Of a stretch of DNA of 64,000 bases, positions 18,111 through 27,070 are shown piece by piece. The stretch comes from CAIUMH01 sp963758555. Its GTDB lineage: Bacteria > Actinomycetota > Acidimicrobiia > Acidimicrobiales > RAAP-2. A program made the position numbers and the translations under genes. Where the stretch lies: contig CAVWVW010000003.1 of NCBI GenBank assembly GCA_963758555.1, positions 496,001-560,000 on the forward strand. Reading direction: 5' to 3'. How positions within the stretch are numbered: the first letter of the stretch is position 1; the number at the start of each line of letters is the position of its first letter. The notes under the pieces were generated by a model. The model saw nothing but the letters and a program-made list of their open reading frames with translations. It had not been told where the DNA came from and ran no database searches.

Positions 18111-18137
18111 GAACCCCGGCCCATGAGGCCGGGGTTC
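18111..18137 (-). terminator. Hairpin downstream of the SHOCT-domain gene
   Basis: GAACCCCGGCC (18111-18121) and GGCCGGGGTTC (18127-18137) form a perfect 11-bp stem with a CATGA loop, 25 bp past the SHOCT gene stop on the minus strand. There is no clear T-tract. Confidence 0.6.
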
Positions 18138-18161
18138 GCACACGTTCCAAGCCGAGAGGGC

Positions 18162-18560
18162 TCAGCCCAGGATCTTGGCCTTCTGAGCGTCGAACTCTGC
18201 GTCAGTGATGACGCCCTTCGACTTGAGGTCAGCAAGCTTGGCCAGCTGGTCAGCGGTGGTGTCGCCTGACGTACCAGCCGTCTCCTTCACGTAGCTAGCG
18301 AAGGCGTCTTGCTGCGCCTTTTGGTCCTTGATGGCCCGCTCCTGCATCTTGCCGCCACGAGCGATGAGGTACACCAGCACGCCCAAGAACGGCAGGATAA
18401 TCAAGAAGAGCACCCAAAGCGCCTTGACCCAGCCGTTCATGTCATGGCTGCGGAAGATGTCGATCAGGATCTGGATCAGCAGGAAGATCCAGAGGAAGAA
18501 GATAAAGAAGAAGAAGATCGAAAAGAAGATGTCTAACAGCGGATACGAACTTGCGAGCAT
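18162..18560 (-). CDS. Membrane protein with PLDc_N-like helices and C-terminal SHOCT domain
   Basis: 132 residues. Two hydrophobic helices fill residues ~8-32 and ~42-68, with the MNGWVKALWVLFLIILPFLGVLVYLIARGG pattern between and through them that typifies phospholipase-D-N-terminal-like membrane segments. A short soluble region leads to a C-terminal SHOCT motif (LAKLADLKSKGVITDAEFDAQKAKIL), an oligomerisation element found on many small bacterial proteins. The start ATG 18560 follows AAAGGA. Function is unknown. Confidence 0.85.
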   Translation of the reverse strand: MLASSYPLLDIFFSIFFFFIFFLWIFLLIQILIDIFRSHDMNGWVKALWVLFLIILPFLGVLVYLIARGGKMQERAIKDQKAQQDAFASYVKETAGTSGDTTADQLAKLADLKSKGVITDAEFDAQKAKILG

Positions 18561-18610
18561 GGCGGTCCTTTCACAGGGGTCTTATGACGGGAATGACCAT
18601 AGCAGTGGCC

Positions 18611-18904
18611 TCAGGAATACGGTGGGTTCCTCCCGACCGCCGCTCCCTTGAGCTCGGCGAGTCGCCTCGAGCCCGCGGCGTCATCGATGGCGAGCTCCAG
18701 CACCTTGCGCTGGCTGTTGCGACCGATGACGACGTGCACCTGGTGTGACCCCAGCCCGAACGAGCGAGCCACGGCCTCGATGGTGGCTTCGTTGGCGAGC
18801 CCAGTGGGGTTGGTCGGCCGCACGCGCACCAGCAGGCTGCCTGCTGCCGTGCCCCCCACGCGGGGCGTCCTGGCCCCTGGCTTCACGTGCACCGTGATGC
18901 GCAT
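18611..18904 (-). CDS. DUF167 (YggU/UPF0235) family protein
   Basis: 97 residues matching the small DUF167 alpha/beta fold: it starts ITVHVKPGARTPRVGG, then LLVRVRPTNPTGLANEATIEAVAR and GLGSHQVHVVIGRNSQRKVLEL. These proteins are widespread, often near membrane or cell-division genes, and have no proven reaction. It sits alone between the SHOCT gene and mmsA on the same strand. Confidence 0.85.
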   Translation of the reverse strand: MRITVHVKPGARTPRVGGTAAGSLLVRVRPTNPTGLANEATIEAVARSFGLGSHQVHVVIGRNSQRKVLELAIDDAAGSRRLAELKGAAVGRNPPYS

Positions 18905-18990
18905 GGTTCCCCCTCTTGTGTTGCAGCCCTGGCTGTCGGCAGCCGAGTCGGCTGAGGTGAGGGCCAGGCGGCTCGCTGGCGACGAGTCGC

Positions 18991-20487
18991 TCAGCGCGAC
19001 TTCGGGAAGCCGAGATCCACGCTTGACGTCGCGGGGTCTGGCCAGCGGGTGGTGACGACCTTGGTGCGCGTGTAGAAGTCCACGCCTTCGGGCCCGTACA
19101 TGTGCGTGTCGCCGAAGAGCGAGTCTTTCCAGCCGCCGAAGCTGTAGCTGGCGTGGGGGACGGGGATCGGCACGTTGACACCCACCATGCCGCAGGTGAC
19201 CTCGGCGGTGAAGCGCCGAGCAGCCCCGCCGTCACGGGTGAAGATCGCCACGCCGTTGCCATAGGGGTTGGCGTTGATGAGCTCGACGGCCTCGGCGTAG
19301 GTGTCCACGCGCACGACGCTCAAGACGGGACCGAAGATCTCGTCGTCGTAGGCCTTCATCCCAGGGGTGACGTGATCGAGCAGCGAGGGTCCGAAAAAGA
19401 AGCCGTCCGCGTTCTTGGCATCGACCTCAAGGCGCGCGCCGTCGACGAGGACGGTGGCACCTTCGGCGCTGGCTCCTTCGACGTAGGAGGCCACCTTGTC
19501 GCGGTGCTCCTTGGTGATGAGCGGTCCCATCTCGCTCTTCTCCTCATCACCGGGACCGATGACCAGCGAGGCCATCCGCTCGGCGATGGCCTCGACCAGG
19601 GGATCGGCGATCTCGCCCACGGCCACCACCACGGAGACGGCCATGCAGCGCTCGCCAGCCGAGCCGTACGCAGCGGAGACCGCCGAGTCGGCCGCCACGC
19701 CGAGGTCGGCGTCGGGCAGCACGAGCATGTGGTTCTTCGCCCCGCCGAGCGCCTGGACCCGCTTGCCCGCGGCGGTGCCGCGTGTGTAGATCGACTTGGC
19801 GATGGGCGTCGAGCCCACGAAGCTGATGGCGCTCACGCGGGGGTCGTCGAGCAGCGTGGTGACGACCGAGGCGTCGCCATGGAGGACCGAGAAGACGCCT
19901 GCGGGCAGCCCGGCCTCTGCGAGCAGCTCGGCGACGCGCATCACGGTCGAGGGGTCCTTCTCCGAGGGTTTCAGGATCATGGCGTTGCCACAGGCCAAGG
20001 CGTTGGCCGTCATCCAGAGCGGCACCATGATGGGGAAGTTGAACGGGGTGATGCCCGCCACCACGCCGACAGGCTGGCGCAGCGAGTTCACGTCGACGCC
20101 GCGTGAGATCTGCGAGCTGAAGGTGCCCTTCAAGTGCTCAGCGAGTCCGCAGGCGAACTCGATGTTCTCCAAGCCTCGGGAGACCTCACCGAGCGCGTCG
20201 TCGTGCGTCTTGCCGTGCTCGGAGGTGATCAGCGACGCCAGCTCGTCGCGGTGGGTGAAGACGAGATGGCGGAAGGCGAAGAGGATCTCGGTTCGTGCAG
20301 AGATCGACGAGACCCCCCAGGTTGTTGCCGCCTCGGTGGCCGATGCGATGATCGAGGCAGTCTCTTGCGGCGTGGCGAAGGGGACCTCGGCCTGGGCGGC
20401 ACCGGTCGCCGGGTTGTAGACGGTGCCCCATCGCTCGGTCGTTGACTCGAGGGGGCCACCAGAGGCCCAGTGAGTGATGCGACGCAT
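18991..20487 (-). CDS. mmsA: Methylmalonate-semialdehyde dehydrogenase (CoA-acylating)
   Basis: 498 residues. This ALDH subfamily converts methylmalonate or malonate semialdehyde plus CoA and NAD+ to propionyl- or acetyl-CoA in valine, thymine and inositol breakdown. Seen are GITPFNFPIMVPLWM, AISFVGSTPIAKSIY, the QALGGAKNHMLVLPDAD segment (where ordinary ALDHs have the general-base Glu), catalytic Cys in SAGERCMAVS, and the C-terminal VPIPVPHASYSFGGWKDS, together diagnostic of MmsA. ATG 20487 is chosen from family length with GGAG nine bases upstream. No mmsB or iol gene is adjacent. Confidence 0.92.
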   Translation of the reverse strand: MRRITHWASGGPLESTTERWGTVYNPATGAAQAEVPFATPQETASIIASATEAATTWGVSSISARTEILFAFRHLVFTHRDELASLITSEHGKTHDDALGEVSRGLENIEFACGLAEHLKGTFSSQISRGVDVNSLRQPVGVVAGITPFNFPIMVPLWMTANALACGNAMILKPSEKDPSTVMRVAELLAEAGLPAGVFSVLHGDASVVTTLLDDPRVSAISFVGSTPIAKSIYTRGTAAGKRVQALGGAKNHMLVLPDADLGVAADSAVSAAYGSAGERCMAVSVVVAVGEIADPLVEAIAERMASLVIGPGDEEKSEMGPLITKEHRDKVASYVEGASAEGATVLVDGARLEVDAKNADGFFFGPSLLDHVTPGMKAYDDEIFGPVLSVVRVDTYAEAVELINANPYGNGVAIFTRDGGAARRFTAEVTCGMVGVNVPIPVPHASYSFGGWKDSLFGDTHMYGPEGVDFYTRTKVVTTRWPDPATSSVDLGFPKSR

Positions 20488-20660
20488 GCTGTCACGCTCC
20501 TTCGTGCGGTTCACCGAGCAACAGGGTGCGGGTGAGCCGACCTCATCGTAATCGTCGCTCGGTGCGAGGCCTGAGGCTCCGCCTGGTGATTTCAACCCCG
20601 TTCAAAGATGAGGGCTCGCTCTCTCGCCACCAAGAGCACGGGCAGACTAGAAGGGCCCGA

Positions 20661-21659
20661 TCAGGGTCGCTGGGGCGGCGAGACGGTCAACGAGGGATCC
20701 GTCGAGGTCACAGGTTCGAGGACGCTCTCGATCGCGGCGACGAAGTCATCGTCGAGCTCGACGTCAAGGGCCTTGACGTTCTCGCCCAGCTGCTCGGGCC
20801 TGGTGGCGCCAACGATCGCTGAAGCCACGTTGGCGTTGCGAAGGACCCAGGCGAGCGCCACGGAGACCGGGCTGTGGCCAGCCTCTCTCGCCAGCGAGCT
20901 GAAGGCCTGGACGGCGGTCAGCGTCTCGTCGCTCATCCAGCGGCTGATCATGGAGCCACCTTCTTTGGAGGTGGCCCGAGAGCCCGCCGGCGGCGCCTCT
21001 CCCGGTGCGTACTTGCCTGAGAGCACACCTTGGGCAAGAGGCGACCACACGATCTGGCTGATGCCGTTCTCCTCGCAGACCGGGATCACCTCTGCTTCGA
21101 TGACACGCCAGAGCAGGGAGTACTGCGGTTGATTCGAGACCAGGCGGTCAAGGCCCATGTCGCTGGCGATCGCCACCGCATCGGCGATCTGGGCTGCCGT
21201 CCACTCCGAGACGCCCACGTAGTGGACCTTGCCTTGGCGCACGAGATCGTCGAACGCTCTGAGCGTCTCTTCGAGCGGCGTCTCGACGTCGAAGCGGTGC
21301 GCCTGGATGAGGTCGAGATGATCGGTCCCCAGCCGTTTGAGCGAGGCGTCGACCGATTCGAGGATGTGCTTGCGCGACAGCCCGCGGTTGTTGGGATTGG
21401 GCCCCGTGGGCCAGAAGACCTTGGTGAAGATCTCGATCCCATCTCGGCGAACCCCTTTGAGCGCTCGGCCGAGCACCTCTTCGGCGGCGCCCTGCATGTA
21501 GACGTCTGCGGTGTCGAAGGTCGTGATGCCGAGCTCGAGCGCAGCGTGCACGCAGGCGATCGCCGCCTCCGCCTCGATCTGACCGCCGTGAGTGATCCAG
21601 TTGCCGTATGAGAGGGCCGAGACGGTCATACCGGCGCGCCCGAGGTGTCGATGCTCCAT
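20661..21659 (-). CDS. Aldo/keto reductase
   Basis: 332-residue NADPH-dependent reductase of the Kv-beta/YghZ-like group. The catalytic tetrad is visible as Asp49, Tyr54, Lys80 and His121 (FDTADVY, FTKVFW, IQAHRFD). Later strands carry VGVSEWTAAQI, SNQPQYSLLWR and the cofactor segment AWVLRNANVASAIVGATRPEQL. It reduces aldehydes or ketones; the substrate is unknown. It is 21 bp upstream of the surE stop region, with surE on the same strand and further from the AKR start. Confidence 0.9.
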   Translation of the reverse strand: MEHRHLGRAGMTVSALSYGNWITHGGQIEAEAAIACVHAALELGITTFDTADVYMQGAAEEVLGRALKGVRRDGIEIFTKVFWPTGPNPNNRGLSRKHILESVDASLKRLGTDHLDLIQAHRFDVETPLEETLRAFDDLVRQGKVHYVGVSEWTAAQIADAVAIASDMGLDRLVSNQPQYSLLWRVIEAEVIPVCEENGISQIVWSPLAQGVLSGKYAPGEAPPAGSRATSKEGGSMISRWMSDETLTAVQAFSSLAREAGHSPVSVALAWVLRNANVASAIVGATRPEQLGENVKALDVELDDDFVAAIESVLEPVTSTDPSLTVSPPQRP

Positions 21660-21680
21660 AGCTCGGAGCGTACCGGCGAG

Positions 21681-22550
21681 CTAGGGCAGCTGGGCGTGCA
21701 GGTGCGCCTCGGCGGAGCTCACCAAGGTGCGCAACAGATCGTCTGCGCTGGCGCTGGCGTCTTCGTGCACCCCTCGGAGCGACGTCAACGAGGCGTAGCC
21801 GGCAGCGATCAAGGCGCCGTCGTCATCAGGCTCCTCGTCGCTGACATCGCCCAAGCTGGGCACGGCGGTGCCGAGGGTGATCGACAAGGTGGCCTTCTCG
21901 CCGACCGCCAAGGGCTCACCTTTGGACGCTCCGAAGACCGAGGAGGTCTGCTTGACGATGCCGGCCTGGGAGATCCGGCCGCGCCGTATGCCCTTGAGCT
22001 CGGTGAACTCGATGGACGGGACGTTGAGGTTGAGCAGGGTGGACGGTGGAGCCTCCAAGAGGTCGTCGAGCAGCGAGACGGCGATCGACGCCGCCACCTC
22101 CAGGGGAGCGCCCTTGCGCGAGCGCATCGAGACGGCCAGGCCAGAGGCCCCCATCTGGCCCCCGGAGAGCACCGCGCCGACGGTCCCCGAGTAGAGCACC
22201 GAGCGACCGACGTTGACCCCGTGGTTGATGCCCGAGACGATCAGGTCTGGACGAGGGCCCAGGCCGCCCAAGCAACCGACCATCGTGCACAGCGCGGGTG
22301 AGGCGTCGAGCGCGTAGGCCTCGACCTGCGGCGCCATGTCGAGCTCGACGCGCTGGTAGTCGATGCCGGTCCGGGAGTAGACCTCTCCGACCGCGGCGGC
22401 GGCTCCCGAGAAGTTCGTGTTGGGGGCGAGCACGATGACCTCGTGGGGCGAGCTGGACGACGACTGCTCCGCCCAGCGCGCTATCGCGGCCGTGAGCACC
22501 CTGATCCCCCGAGCGGCATAGCCATCGTCGTTGGTGATCATGATCCGCAC
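21681..22550 (-). CDS. surE: 5'/3'-nucleotidase SurE
   Basis: 289-residue metal-dependent nucleotidase that dephosphorylates nucleoside monophosphates. The metal site is Asp8-Asp9 in NDDG, Ser48 in NTNFSGA and Asn109 in VSGINHGVNVG; the YSGTVGAV loop follows. The length is somewhat longer than the ~250-residue norm, owing to a longer C-terminus. It lies just upstream of the aldo/keto reductase gene on the same strand, but function links between the two are not evident. Confidence 0.92.
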   Translation of the reverse strand: MRIMITNDDGYAARGIRVLTAAIARWAEQSSSSSPHEVIVLAPNTNFSGAAAAVGEVYSRTGIDYQRVELDMAPQVEAYALDASPALCTMVGCLGGLGPRPDLIVSGINHGVNVGRSVLYSGTVGAVLSGGQMGASGLAVSMRSRKGAPLEVAASIAVSLLDDLLEAPPSTLLNLNVPSIEFTELKGIRRGRISQAGIVKQTSSVFGASKGEPLAVGEKATLSITLGTAVPSLGDVSDEEPDDDGALIAAGYASLTSLRGVHEDASASADDLLRTLVSSAEAHLHAQLP

Positions 22551-22590
22551 CGCTTCATCCTACCGGCGGCACTTCTCGCCTTGAGGAGCG

Positions 22591-22623
22591 ACGCGGCTGC
22601 TCAGCTTCGATGCTCAGCCGCGT
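22591..22623 (-). terminator. Hairpin downstream of a membrane-protein gene
   Basis: ACGCGGCTG (22591-22599) pairs with CAGCCGCGT (22615-22623), a perfect 9-bp stem. It lies 42 bp past the stop of the 22666-23394 gene on the minus strand and before surE. No T-tract is seen. Confidence 0.45.
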
Positions 22624-22665
22624 TGCGGGTGGCGGGGAGTCGAACGACGCTCCGATGAGCGTCGA

Positions 22666-23394
22666 TCAGCTCGACGGGGTGGACGGAAGATCACCTTGCC
22701 CCGCGCTCGTCGACGACCCTCGTGCGCCAAGGAGCCGGAAGCCGGGCGGCACCAAGGACTTGTGCGTCGCGATGATGGCGTACGCACCGCCACCCAGCAC
22801 GGCGAGATCGATGACGATGCGCAGGATGGAGCTGCGGGCTCCGGGCACACCGAAGACACCGGGGCTGATCAGGGCCAGCAACAGGTAGACCACGGTCACC
22901 GAGGTCATGAGCACGATCAGGATCGAGATGAACGAGATGGCCGCCACGTAGCTCTGCGCCACCCGTCTCGAGGGGTTGGCCGGTTCCCTCGACTCCAGGG
23001 CGAGCTCGACACCTCGCCGCAGGTGGGTGATGAGCAATCCCAGGGAGATGAGCAAGAAGAGGCCTGAGACCACGGCCACCCGAATGGCGGGACGGTCCGA
23101 ACCGGTGCTGCCGATCATCGAGATGACGGCGGTCACGACCAGCGTGGTCGAGAAGAGGGCGAGGATGATCGTGACGAAGCTGACCGCGAAGCAGTAGACA
23201 GCTTGCGGCCGGTGTCCTGTGGGGTCGGGTTCTGCTCGGTTGGAAACCACCGCGATGATCAAGACGCCGACGAAGCTGGCAATGGAGAGGAACTCGAGCA
23301 CAGAGACGAGCACGCCGAGCAGCGCGACCACCCCCGCGATGCTTCCGCTCGACTGCACTGCTGGCAGCTGTGAAGTGATGGGTAGCTGTGTCAT
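22666..23394 (-). CDS. Multi-pass membrane protein, unknown function
   Basis: 242 residues with about six hydrophobic helices. A short Gln/Pro/Ser N-terminus leads to IAGVVALLGVLVSVLEFLSI, then further helices separated by short polar loops (ISNRAEPDPTGHRP and HLRRGVELALESREP). No transporter motif or cofactor site is recognisable. ATG 23394 starts the hydrophobic protein cleanly; a longer reading adds a non-conserved N-terminus. It is not evidently linked to the MFS gene upstream. Confidence 0.6.
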   Translation of the reverse strand: MTQLPITSQLPAVQSSGSIAGVVALLGVLVSVLEFLSIASFVGVLIIAVVSNRAEPDPTGHRPQAVYCFAVSFVTIILALFSTTLVVTAVISMIGSTGSDRPAIRVAVVSGLFLLISLGLLITHLRRGVELALESREPANPSRRVAQSYVAAISFISILIVLMTSVTVVYLLLALISPGVFGVPGARSSILRIVIDLAVLGGGAYAIIATHKSLVPPGFRLLGARGSSTSAGQGDLPSTPSS

Positions 23395-23562
23395 GGTCCC
23401 CCCGGGCTCGACGTGATGCTGACCGATGTCCCAGGCCGCACGTGCCAAGGCCACAGCCAGCGATATCGAACGGTAGCAACGTGATCATCCGAGGTCGTGG
23501 ATGGATTTGCCCTTACGAGGGGAGGTCCTCCGACGCCGGGGAGGCCTGCGGTGACGGCGCCG

Positions 23563-24864
23563 TTACGACGGTGGGCTGAGCGAAGGGTTCGAGCCGGAGA
23601 GCGGTGAGCCGATCATCGGACGCTCGGCGGCGAGCGACGTCCCCGATCGAGCTGCTCGAAGGTGGCGGTAGGCGACGAGGCCAAAGCCCGCGGCCAAGAA
23701 GCACGACATCGCTCCCACTCCCAGTCCCACTCGAGCGCCAGCGAGAGCCGTGATCCAACCGATGATGGGTCCTCCAATTGGCGTCGAGCCTTGGAAGGCA
23801 ACGGACCAGAGGGCCATGACCCGACCTCGCATCTGCGGCTCGGTCTCGAGCTGCAAGCTCGAGTTCCCCATGGCGAGGAACGAGACACTGGCGTAACCGA
23901 CCAGAGCGAGGGCGACGAAGGCGACCGCCAAGACGGGCGCCACGGCTGCAAACGACATCGCCACGCCGAAGATCACGGAGGCGAAGATCATGGCCCGAAG
24001 GCCCGTTCGACCACGGGCGGCAGTGAAGAGACCGCCGACGACTGCTCCGACCCCCATCGCCGCGGTCATGAGCCCGAAGGTCTCCGCGCCGCCATGGAAG
24101 ACGTGCTTGGCGAAGACCGGAAGGGTGATCTGAAACTCATAGGCGAGCATGCCCACCAGGCCCATCATGAGGAGAGGGATGCCGAGGGCGGGCGTGCGAG
24201 CCACGTAACGGAAGCCCTCTCGAAGCTGGCCCTTGCCTCGCAGGGCCGGGACACTCGGCTTGAGCTCGGAGCGCTCCATGATGAGCAAGGAGGCGACGAC
24301 AGCGACGAAGCTGATGGCATTGACGATGAAGCACCAGCCCACGCCCACCGTGGCGATCAGAACCCCGCCGACGGCCGGACCGACGGCACGTGCCACGTTC
24401 ACCATCGTGGAGTTGAGGCTCACGGCGTTGCGGAGATCATGTGGTCCGACCATCTCGAGGACGAACGATTGGCGGGCGGGGTTCTCAAAGCAGTTGTTGA
24501 GTCCGAGCACCACCGCCAGGACGCACACGTCGAGGTACGTCACGTGGTGCGTCAGGGTGAGCACTCCGAGGACGACGGCTTGGACCGCCATCAAGCACTG
24601 GAGGAACACCATGAGGTGACGCTTGTTGACCCGGTCGGCGATCACCCCGCCGTAGGGCCCCAGGAGGAGCATCGGCAACGTCTGGAGGGCGACGACGATT
24701 CCGAGATCCGTAGCGGAGTTGGTCAGCTCCAGCACCAACCAGGATTGCGCGGTCATCTGCATCCAGGTGCCAGTCAGCGAGATCGATTGGCCGACGAAGA
24801 ACCGTCGATAGTTCGGGATCGCCAGTGACGAGAAGGTCTTCTGTGCCGAGGCCTTGACGTTCAC
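23563..24864 (-). CDS. MFS exporter (EntS/MFS_3-like)
   Basis: 433-residue 12-TM major facilitator. It begins FSSLAIPNYRRFFVGQSISLTGTWMQMTAQSWL, the standard opening of the MFS_3 (enterobactin/antibiotic exporter) group, then GPYGGVIADRVNKRHLM (motif A) after TM2, and NPARQSFVLEMVGP. The C-terminal half contains GNSSLQLETEPQMRGRVMALW, also usual in this group. It likely exports a drug or secondary metabolite. It overlaps the upstream marR-family gene by four bases, so the regulator probably controls it. Confidence 0.88.
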   Translation of the reverse strand: MNVKASAQKTFSSLAIPNYRRFFVGQSISLTGTWMQMTAQSWLVLELTNSATDLGIVVALQTLPMLLLGPYGGVIADRVNKRHLMVFLQCLMAVQAVVLGVLTLTHHVTYLDVCVLAVVLGLNNCFENPARQSFVLEMVGPHDLRNAVSLNSTMVNVARAVGPAVGGVLIATVGVGWCFIVNAISFVAVVASLLIMERSELKPSVPALRGKGQLREGFRYVARTPALGIPLLMMGLVGMLAYEFQITLPVFAKHVFHGGAETFGLMTAAMGVGAVVGGLFTAARGRTGLRAMIFASVIFGVAMSFAAVAPVLAVAFVALALVGYASVSFLAMGNSSLQLETEPQMRGRVMALWSVAFQGSTPIGGPIIGWITALAGARVGLGVGAMSCFLAAGFGLVAYRHLRAARSGTSLAAERPMIGSPLSGSNPSLSPPS

Positions 24865-25307
24865 CTGGTCCCGCCCTTCAGGCTCTCAGCCAAGACCTCG
24901 AGGGCCGGCAGCGCAGCCTCCAACGCCCGGACGTCCACCTCGGACAAGGTGCCGAGGGCGGAGCGGAGCACGTCAGAGCGCTCCTCGCGCACACGAGCGA
25001 CGAGGTCGCGCCCTGCCTTCGTGACGGCCACGTGGACGACACGGCCGTCGGCGTCGTCGGCGAGGCGTGACGCGAGCCCACGCTCCTCGAGCTTGCCGAC
25101 GACCCGAGAGAGCATCGTGGGGTTGAGGCCCTCGAGAGCTGCAAGCTCGGCGTGGCGAAGAGGGGAGTGCTGCACCAACGTGACGAGAACCTCGTACTGG
25201 CTTGGGGTGAGCTCAGCCCCGGCTTGTGTCTGACGAAGTCGCCGGCTCAGACGACCTACAGCGCGGCGGAGACGAGCGGGGAAATCTGAGGGATCCGGTG
25301 TCGACAT
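24861..25307 (-). CDS. MarR-family transcriptional regulator
   Basis: 148-residue winged-helix repressor. It shows LTPSQYEVLVTLVQHSPLRHAELAALEGLNPTMLSRVVGKLEERGLASRL followed by the wing DDADGRVVHVAVTKAGRDLV, the full MarR signature. Its last codons overlap the exporter's ATG by four bases (24861-24864), a repressor-efflux operon. An operator candidate lies just upstream of the ATG at 25307. Confidence 0.9.
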   Translation of the reverse strand: MSTPDPSDFPARLRRAVGRLSRRLRQTQAGAELTPSQYEVLVTLVQHSPLRHAELAALEGLNPTMLSRVVGKLEERGLASRLADDADGRVVHVAVTKAGRDLVARVREERSDVLRSALGTLSEVDVRALEAALPALEVLAESLKGGTR

Positions 25308-25323
25308 GGCACCATCTTAGTGG

Positions 25324-25347
25324 TAGATGTTTGCCGATAGGCATCTA
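25324..25347 (-). promoter_or_regulatory. Candidate MarR operator upstream of marR-MFS operon
   Basis: TAGATG (25324-25329) and CATCTA (25342-25347) are perfect inverted arms around 12 bp, with a second inner dyad TGCC-GATA-GGCA (25332-25343). It sits 17-40 bp upstream of the regulator start, where binding would block the promoter. Assignment to this MarR is inference. Confidence 0.5.
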
Positions 25348-25565
25348 TTTTGGATCTGGCACAGGTCTTGAGCCCGGAGCTCCAACGAAGCAGGTCTTGG
25401 AGCGACTCCCAGGGCCGGTGAGAGGCGGGCACGAGTGGTGGATGGTCCCACGACGGCGACTCTCATCTCCGAGGGCACTGACGCCATCGGGAGACTTCCA
25501 TCCCTCCAGGCCTTCGCCTCAGAGCGGCCGCTCTTGAGTGATCGAGCGATCTCGCTGCTGTCGCA

Positions 25566-25862
25566 CTAGGTCTCGGAAAGCAAGCGCCGCTCGCGCTCCG
25601 TCAGCTCTTCCTCTCTGACCGGACGGATGATCGCCCAGTGCGGCCCAACCGGACAACGCTGAAAGCGCTTGCCTGGTCCCAGCCTGACGGCGCGGAGCGA
25701 TCCGCCCTCGATCCAAGTGGTCCGGAAGACATGACCTTCGCTGCATCGCACGACGGTCTTGCCGGGGATTGGGTAGCCCTGTCGTCGCATCATCATGTTG
25801 ATCGTCACCAGGACCAGAGCAAGGACCAGCAGAACGACCAACGTGATCACCGCAGCGCTCAT
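25566..25862 (-). CDS. Small membrane-anchored protein with Zn-ribbon-like motif
   Basis: 98 residues. One N-terminal transmembrane helix (about 5-25) precedes a basic soluble domain with VVRCSEGHVF...RFQRCPVGPHW, a C-x3-H ... C-x4-H metal-site-like pattern. Small proteins of this type are common in actinobacteria and have no known role. It lies just outside the integrated element, 170 bp from its left boundary. Confidence 0.6.
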   Translation of the reverse strand: MSAAVITLVVLLVLALVLVTINMMMRRQGYPIPGKTVVRCSEGHVFRTTWIEGGSLRAVRLGPGKRFQRCPVGPHWAIIRPVREEELTERERRLLSET

Positions 25863-26032
25863 CGTCCGCTCCCTTCGATGGTCTGACCTGGTTCTCTGAC
25901 GCTCGGGCTCTGCTGTCGGTCCGAAGGAGTGGCCTGCGAACCCTGATCGAACGGCACGGTCCAGGCGAAGCTGTGGCGACGAGGTCGGGACATCGAAGTG
26001 TCAAGAAAGAACCGCGATAACACAGCTCAATG

Positions 26033-26076
26033 GTGCGCCCCTCGGGATTCGAACCCGAAACCTGCGGATTAAGAGT
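26033..26076. repeat. Left attachment site (attL) direct repeat
   Basis: 44 bp identical to 40786-40829. It corresponds to the tRNA-Lys 3' half from anticodon loop to 3' end in reverse orientation. No tRNA 5' half follows, so it is the displaced original 3' end of the tRNA gene. Confidence 0.9.
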
Positions 26077-26168
26077 GCGACCCGGTTGGTTCCAGGGCTG
26101 TTCGATACTCATCAATATTGTCCTGACCTGCGGTTATATTCCCACTGCTGATCGGGAGTAGCGGCAAT

Positions 26169-26198
26169 TAGCCGTGAGTTGTAGCCGAAAAGTAGCCG
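26169..26198. promoter_or_regulatory. Candidate integrase arm-type sites, left end
   Basis: TAGCCG occurs three times (26169, 26182 and 26193). The last two form GTAGCCG-N4-GTAGCCG with an 11-bp period. The same pair recurs at the right end (40741-40757) and inside the integrase gene (40507-40525), as expected for arm-type binding sites of a tyrosine integrase. Confidence 0.55.
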
Positions 26199-26226
26199 CA
26201 GAACATCCGAGCGCTACCCTCCTCGC

Positions 26227-26493
26227 GTGCCCCTCAAGTACGTCGGCAATGTCGTCTTCGCTCAGCCCGGACGGTGCTGGCGCATGGTCATGCAAGCGTC
26301 AGTGATGAGTGACCGAGGCATGGCGAGCGGATCGCCGATTCACTGTCCTCGAGATGTGGTGTGGGTTGGAACCCGACGCGTTGGCAAACAGAAGCTCAGG
26401 CTGTGGTCCTGCGAGGGTCACGCTTACGAGCTGGTCGATGCGGCGCCCGTGAGTGGTCCACAGAAGAGCGCCTCCCGGTCGATGCTGCGCTAG
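26227..26493 (+). CDS. Small hypothetical protein, possible Zn motif
   Basis: 88 residues from GTG 26227. The middle contains HCPRDVVWVG...LRLWSCEGHAYELVDA, a two-Cys plus His arrangement that could bind metal. Its 3' end overlaps the convergent 26490-27047 gene by four bases. No family is recognised and the start is uncertain; the last 20 residues look unconserved. It could be a chance reading frame. Confidence 0.35.
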   Translation: MPLKYVGNVVFAQPGRCWRMVMQASVMSDRGMASGSPIHCPRDVVWVGTRRVGKQKLRLWSCEGHAYELVDAAPVSGPQKSASRSMLR

Positions 26494-27047
26494 CGGCGGG
26501 TCGCTCGCCTCTTCCACCAGTGGTCCTTTTTGTCATGACCGAGATCTTCTCTCGCGGCCTCATTGAATTCGGCCAGACCCGAACCGACGGCCCTGACTCC
26601 CACCTGCATTTCCTGCACCGCTGCGGCGATCTCTGATTCCTTCTGGGGGACCTTCGAAGTCGAGAGCTGCCCAATCGCAGGTATGAGCTCCTCTGCACGA
26701 TTCCTCGGCTCCTCGTTTGCGATCAATCGGATGTCGCTAAAGGCGTTGGTTAGCCGCTCCATCGTGACGTCCAGATGGCGGAGCCTTCTGAATTGAACGG
26801 GGATGGTCCACAGCCCACCCTTGAGTCCAGGAACCATGCTTCGAAGGTTCTGCTGAAGAAGCAGGAATGAGATCACGGCTTGGTTAAACTCTCGATAGAC
26901 AGCCAGCCGTTCAGCTCGAGTGCTTGGGCCTCGCCGTGTCTGCGAGTGAGCGACCCTCTGAGCGGCTATTTCGTTTACAGCCTTAGCTGAGCCAGCGATA
27001 GCACTTGCAGCCTCTACAGCCGAAATCGGATCCGGCACCACACCCAT
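26490..27047 (-). CDS. Hypothetical helical protein
   Basis: 185 residues, predicted mostly alpha-helical and charged. An N-terminal ISAVEAASAIAGSAKAVNEIAAQ segment is followed by LAVYREFNQAVISFLLLQQNLR and a region rich in Glu and Arg; it ends in a basic HDKKDHWWKRR tail. The pattern resembles coiled-coil structural proteins, but I cannot name a family. It lies just inside the left end of the element, in the same orientation as the AlpA-like gene, 23 bp downstream of it. Confidence 0.5.
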   Translation of the reverse strand: MGVVPDPISAVEAASAIAGSAKAVNEIAAQRVAHSQTRRGPSTRAERLAVYREFNQAVISFLLLQQNLRSMVPGLKGGLWTIPVQFRRLRHLDVTMERLTNAFSDIRLIANEEPRNRAEELIPAIGQLSTSKVPQKESEIAAAVQEMQVGVRAVGSGLAEFNEAAREDLGHDKKDHWWKRRATRR

Positions 27048-27070
27048 CGTCGAAGGCTAGGCCGCGATTG

